In this document: piece by piece, positions 61,344 to 64,000 of the stretch
Position numbering within the stretch: position 1 is the stretch's first letter
How the letters are laid out: each line of letters starts with the position of its first letter
Origin: Anaerolineae bacterium
GTDB lineage: Bacteria > Chloroflexota > Anaerolineae > 4572-78 > J111
NCBI GenBank assembly: GCA_023151115.1
Contig: JAKLJP010000035.1
Span: forward strand, 17,579-81,578
Length of the DNA: 64,000 nucleotides
Reading direction: 5' to 3'
The notes under the pieces: model-generated
Database searches by the model: none
Told to the model about the DNA's origin: nothing
The model's input: only the letters and a program-made list of their open reading frames with translations
Program-made: the position numbers and the translations under genes

Positions 61344-62843
61344 ATGAGTCTACGAGTTTATAATTACCTCAGCCGCCAAGAAGAAGAATTTATCCCACTC
61401 CATCCGGGTTTTGTGGGCATGTATGTCTGCGGGCCAACGGTCTACGGCGACGCCCATATTGGGCATGCCAAAGTTTACATCACCTTCGATGTCGTCCACC
61501 GCTACCTGGAATATCTGGGGTACAAGGTTCGCTATGTCCAAAACATTACCGATGTCGGCCATCTGGTCGGCGACGGCGATGTGGGCGAGGACAAAATCGG
61601 CAAACAGGCTCGTCTGGAGCGGGTTGAGCCGATGGAAGTGGTCGAAAGCTATACCCGCAATTACTTCCGTGATATGGATTTACTCAACGTGATCCGGCCC
61701 GACATCTCGCCGCGGGCCAGCGGTCACGTGCCGGAGCAAATCGAACTGGCCGAGATTCTGATTGAAAAGGGCCACGCTTACGAAGCCAACGGTAATGTCT
61801 ATTTTTCGGTGCCGAGCTGGCCGGCTTACGGCAAGCTTTCGCGGCGTAAGGTGGATGAACTGGAAGAGGGAGCGCGGCTGGAAGTATCGGCGGAAAAGCG
61901 CGACCCGCGTGATTTTGCGGTCTGGCGAGCAGCCCAACCCGATCATCTGATGCAGTGGCGCAGTCCCTGGGGCCAGGGCTTCCCCGGCTGGCACGCCGAA
62001 TGTACAGTGATGGCCCGCAAGTATTTGGGCCTGCCCTTTGACATTCATGGCGGCGGTTTGGAGAATATCTTTCCGCACAACGAGAGCGAAGTGGCTCAAA
62101 GCGAGGCGGCCTACGGCGGTGAATTTGCCCGCTACTGGCTGCTCAACAATATGGTCACGGTAGACGGGGTTAAGATGGGCAAAAGCCTGGGTAACGCGCT
62201 GACCATCCAAAATGTTATCCGGGGCGACCATCCCCGGCTGTCGCAAGGCTATTCGCCACTGGCCCTGCGTTTCTTCATCCTTAACAGCCACTACCGCCAG
62301 AACAGCGATTTTACCGACGAAGGGCTGAAAAGCGCCGCCAGAGGCCATGAGCGCTTGTTAGGGACGGTGAGCCTGGTGCGGCAAAAGTTATTAAAGGCTG
62401 AGGCTGAGTCTAAGGCTGAGGTTGATGTCGAGTTTGAGAAGGTTATTGAGCAGCACAGGACGCGCTTTTTTGAGGCGATGGATAATGATTTCAACACGCC
62501 CCAGGCATTGGCGGCGCTGTTTGATTTTAACCGGGCTGTCAATACGCTGATCAACGGCGACCAGCCTGTGTCGGCGGGCACGCTCAAAGCCATTGATGAG
62601 ACCTATCGCACGTTGGGCGGTGATATTCTGGGCCTCATTCCATCTGATCTTTCCAGCGGCGAGGGTCTTTCAACGCCGGGGCTGGAAGAGGATTTGATCC
62701 GGATATTGGTTGACCTGCGGACGGCGGCTCGCAAAAACAAAGATTTTGCCACCAGCGATGCAATTCGGAATCAGTTGGCGCAGATTGGGGTGATCTTGGA
62801 GGATCGGCCGGATGGGACGGCGTGGAAGGTAAGCCGAAGCTAG
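61344..62843 (+). CDS. cysS: Cysteinyl-tRNA synthetase
   Basis: The 499 residues have [20 protein letters not shown] (HIGH motif and a zinc Cys), [14 protein letters not shown] (zinc Cys) and KMGKSLGN (KMSKS variant). It attaches Cys to tRNA. It starts 4 nt after the PIN-TRAM stop and is followed 6 nt later by the rRNA methyltransferase, so the three form one operon. Confidence 0.96.
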   Translation: MSLRVYNYLSRQEEEFIPLHPGFVGMYVCGPTVYGDAHIGHAKVYITFDVVHRYLEYLGYKVRYVQNITDVGHLVGDGDVGEDKIGKQARLERVEPMEVVESYTRNYFRDMDLLNVIRPDISPRASGHVPEQIELAEILIEKGHAYEANGNVYFSVPSWPAYGKLSRRKVDELEEGARLEVSAEKRDPRDFAVWRAAQPDHLMQWRSPWGQGFPGWHAECTVMARKYLGLPFDIHGGGLENIFPHNESEVAQSEAAYGGEFARYWLLNNMVTVDGVKMGKSLGNALTIQNVIRGDHPRLSQGYSPLALRFFILNSHYRQNSDFTDEGLKSAARGHERLLGTVSLVRQKLLKAEAESKAEVDVEFEKVIEQHRTRFFEAMDNDFNTPQALAALFDFNRAVNTLINGDQPVSAGTLKAIDETYRTLGGDILGLIPSDLSSGEGLSTPGLEEDLIRILVDLRTAARKNKDFATSDAIRNQLAQIGVILEDRPDGTAWKVSRS

Positions 62844-62849
62844 GGGGTC

Positions 62850-63593
62850 ATGCGCGAGATTCTCTATGGTCGTAACGCCGCGCGCGAGTGTCTTCGGGCG
62901 CGGCGTCGTCATGTTCACAAAGTATTGCTGGCTGATACGGTCGAGCCGGCGGCGATTATTGACGAGATTGTAAGCCTGGCCGGCCGGTCAAAAATTCCGG
63001 TGCAGAAAATCCCGCGCAAAACATTGGATAATCTGGCTAAAGGTCATCAGGGGGTGGCGCTGGAGACCGGGCGCTATCCTATGGTTGCGGTCGAAGATAT
63101 TTTGGGCCGGGCCAAAAAATTGGCTGAACCGCCTTTTATGGTGGCGCTAGATCACCTGGAAGACCCGCACAACGTTGGCGCTATTTTGCGGACGGCGGAG
63201 AGTGTGGGGGTTCACGGTGTTATCATTCCCAGGCAGCGCTCGGCTAGTGTGACCCCGGCGGTGGTCAATGCGTCGGCGGGAGCGGCGGAGCATATCTGGG
63301 TGGCCGAGGTGAGCAACCTGGTTCAAACTCTGGAAAAGCTGAAGCAGGCCAATGTTTGGCTGGCAGGCGTTGAAGATACCCCGGCGGCTTCGCTTTACAG
63401 TCAGGCTGATTTGACCGGCGCGATTGTCCTGGTCATTGGCAGTGAGGGCAAGGGGATGAGTCGCCTGGTTAAAGAAACGTGTGACTTTTTGATTAAATTG
63501 CCCATGCGCGGGCAAATCGAGTCGCTTAATGCGTCGGTGGCGGCTGGGTTGGTTCTGTATGAGGTGTGGCGCGCTCGCGGCTTTGAAAAATGA
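62850..63593 (+). CDS. rlmB: TrmH/SpoU-family 23S rRNA (guanosine-2'-O)-methyltransferase
   Basis: The 247 residues have an N-terminal substrate-binding domain (LYGRNAARECLRARRR) and a SPOUT knot: ALDHLEDPHNVGAILRTAES, VIGSEGKGMSRLV and SLNASVAAGLVLYE. These match RlmB. Co-transcribed with cysS. Confidence 0.93.
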   Translation: MREILYGRNAARECLRARRRHVHKVLLADTVEPAAIIDEIVSLAGRSKIPVQKIPRKTLDNLAKGHQGVALETGRYPMVAVEDILGRAKKLAEPPFMVALDHLEDPHNVGAILRTAESVGVHGVIIPRQRSASVTPAVVNASAGAAEHIWVAEVSNLVQTLEKLKQANVWLAGVEDTPAASLYSQADLTGAIVLVIGSEGKGMSRLVKETCDFLIKLPMRGQIESLNASVAAGLVLYEVWRARGFEK

Positions 63594-63762
63594 CCGCCGA
63601 AGAAGGTCTTACCGTTATCCTCTATGTCTTTCCAAATAATAAAGCGGCGGTCTGTGGCCAGCGGTCGTTTTTGGCGCTATCAATTTGACTCTTAACCATT
63701 AATCAGTATACTTGACTGTTGCGCGGCGAAATCGCCGTGTTTTTAAATTAAAGTAAATAAAT
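63594..63762. other. Spacer before tRNA-Tyr
   Basis: It holds ACCGCCG (63593-63600) facing CGGCGGTC (~63650), and a small hairpin CGGCGA-AA-TCGCCG followed by a T-run (~63724-63745), probably the terminator of the cysS operon. Confidence 0.55.
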
Positions 63763-63847
63763 GGAGAGGTGCCCGAGTGGCTAAAGGGGGCTGACTGTAA
63801 ATCAGCTGGCTACGCCTACGGTGGTTCGAATCCGCCCCTCTCCACCA
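63763..63847 (+). tRNA. tRNA-Tyr (GTA)
   Basis: Acceptor arms GGAGAGG and CCTCTCC pair fully; CCA is encoded (63845-63847). Anticodon stem GCTGA/TCAGC encloses CTGTAAA with GTA at 63797-63799. A long variable arm and the GGTTCGAATCC T-arm fit type II tRNA-Tyr. In bacteria tRNA-Tyr often lies before tuf, as here. Confidence 0.95.
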
Positions 63848-63926
63848 AGTATAACAGACAGTGAGTCTCCTCACTGTCTGTTTTCCGAATACCATTTTTA
63901 TATAACAGCGAGGAGACTGCATCAGT

Positions 63927-64000
63927 ATGGCGAAAGCAGCATTTGTGCGAGATAAACCGCATATCAACGTGGGGACGATTGGACACGTAGATCACGGCAA
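63927..64000 (+). CDS. tuf: Elongation factor Tu (5' end only)
   Basis: ATG 63927 with GAGGAG upstream encodes [20 protein letters not shown] and continues VDHG, the GTP-binding G1 loop start of EF-Tu. The gene runs off the window. EF-Tu is the known target of Doc toxins, and a Doc-like gene lies 6 kb upstream. Confidence 0.95.
   Translation, partial: MAKAAFVRDKPHINVGTIGHVDHG

Overview
This 64 kb window reads like a chromosomal segment of a free-living bacterium with moderately high GC. The best guess is a member of the Chloroflexota (Anaerolineae-like). This is inferred from the gene mix: a cyclase/ATPase/TPR giant regulator, a CSLREA/C25-peptidase surface protein, an Uma2 nuclease, DUF3307, a tungsten-type aldehyde ferredoxin oxidoreductase, and a RadA / PIN-TRAM / CysS / RlmB / tRNA-Tyr / EF-Tu block. 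Very abundant short intergenic hairpins also fit. No transposase, phage gene, rRNA or CRISPR array was seen.

Layout. 1-15.4 kb: the 3' part of a cyclase-ATPase-TPR regulator, a 2172-residue secreted C25-type protein, a methyltransferase, a propeller-M1-peptidase lipoprotein and a LysM lipoprotein. 15.5-19.6 kb: a DsbA-like lipoprotein with an in-frame TGA (probable selenocysteine), a Nudix hydrolase, and a Type II restriction-modification locus (methyltransferase, controller, frameshifted endonuclease). 19.7-28.4 kb: PhzF, a hybrid kinase, a GH99-like protein, DUF3307, a Crp/Fnr regulator, Uma2 and aldehyde dehydrogenase. 28.6-31.6 kb: a compact S-R-M restriction locus without an HsdR translocase. 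31.7-34.0 kb: MoaD/ThiS-like carrier plus AOR. 34.1-39.8 kb: kinase, response regulator and hybrid kinase. 40.1-46.0 kb: potABC plus two potD paralogues, with an agmatinase at 47.7 kb, giving a polyamine district. 49.3-56.0 kb: class III aminotransferase, amidase, a PIN toxin-antitoxin pair, two glycosyltransferases, threonylcarbamoyl-AMP synthase and a HAD phosphatase. 56.2-57.5 kb: trxA, a membrane thioredoxin with an in-frame TGA, and a CsoR/CstR-family repressor, behind a consensus promoter with an operator at the start site. 57.6-64 kb: a Doc toxin-antitoxin pair and the RadA to EF-Tu block.

Main discoveries. (1) Two thioredoxin-fold genes each carry an in-frame TGA exactly where the first Cys of a CxxC motif should be, and each has a plausible SECIS hairpin just downstream. 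One of them lies in an inducible-looking operon with TrxA and a repressor whose Cys pair resembles the persulfide sensor CstR. (2) A three-gene restriction locus pairs a Type I-style M and half-S with a small PD-ExK nuclease. (3) About two dozen intergenic hairpins are present. Many have arms built from tandem 7-10 bp words; the words differ at each site although the design is the same. At two sites they have been absorbed into the 5' ends of coding genes.
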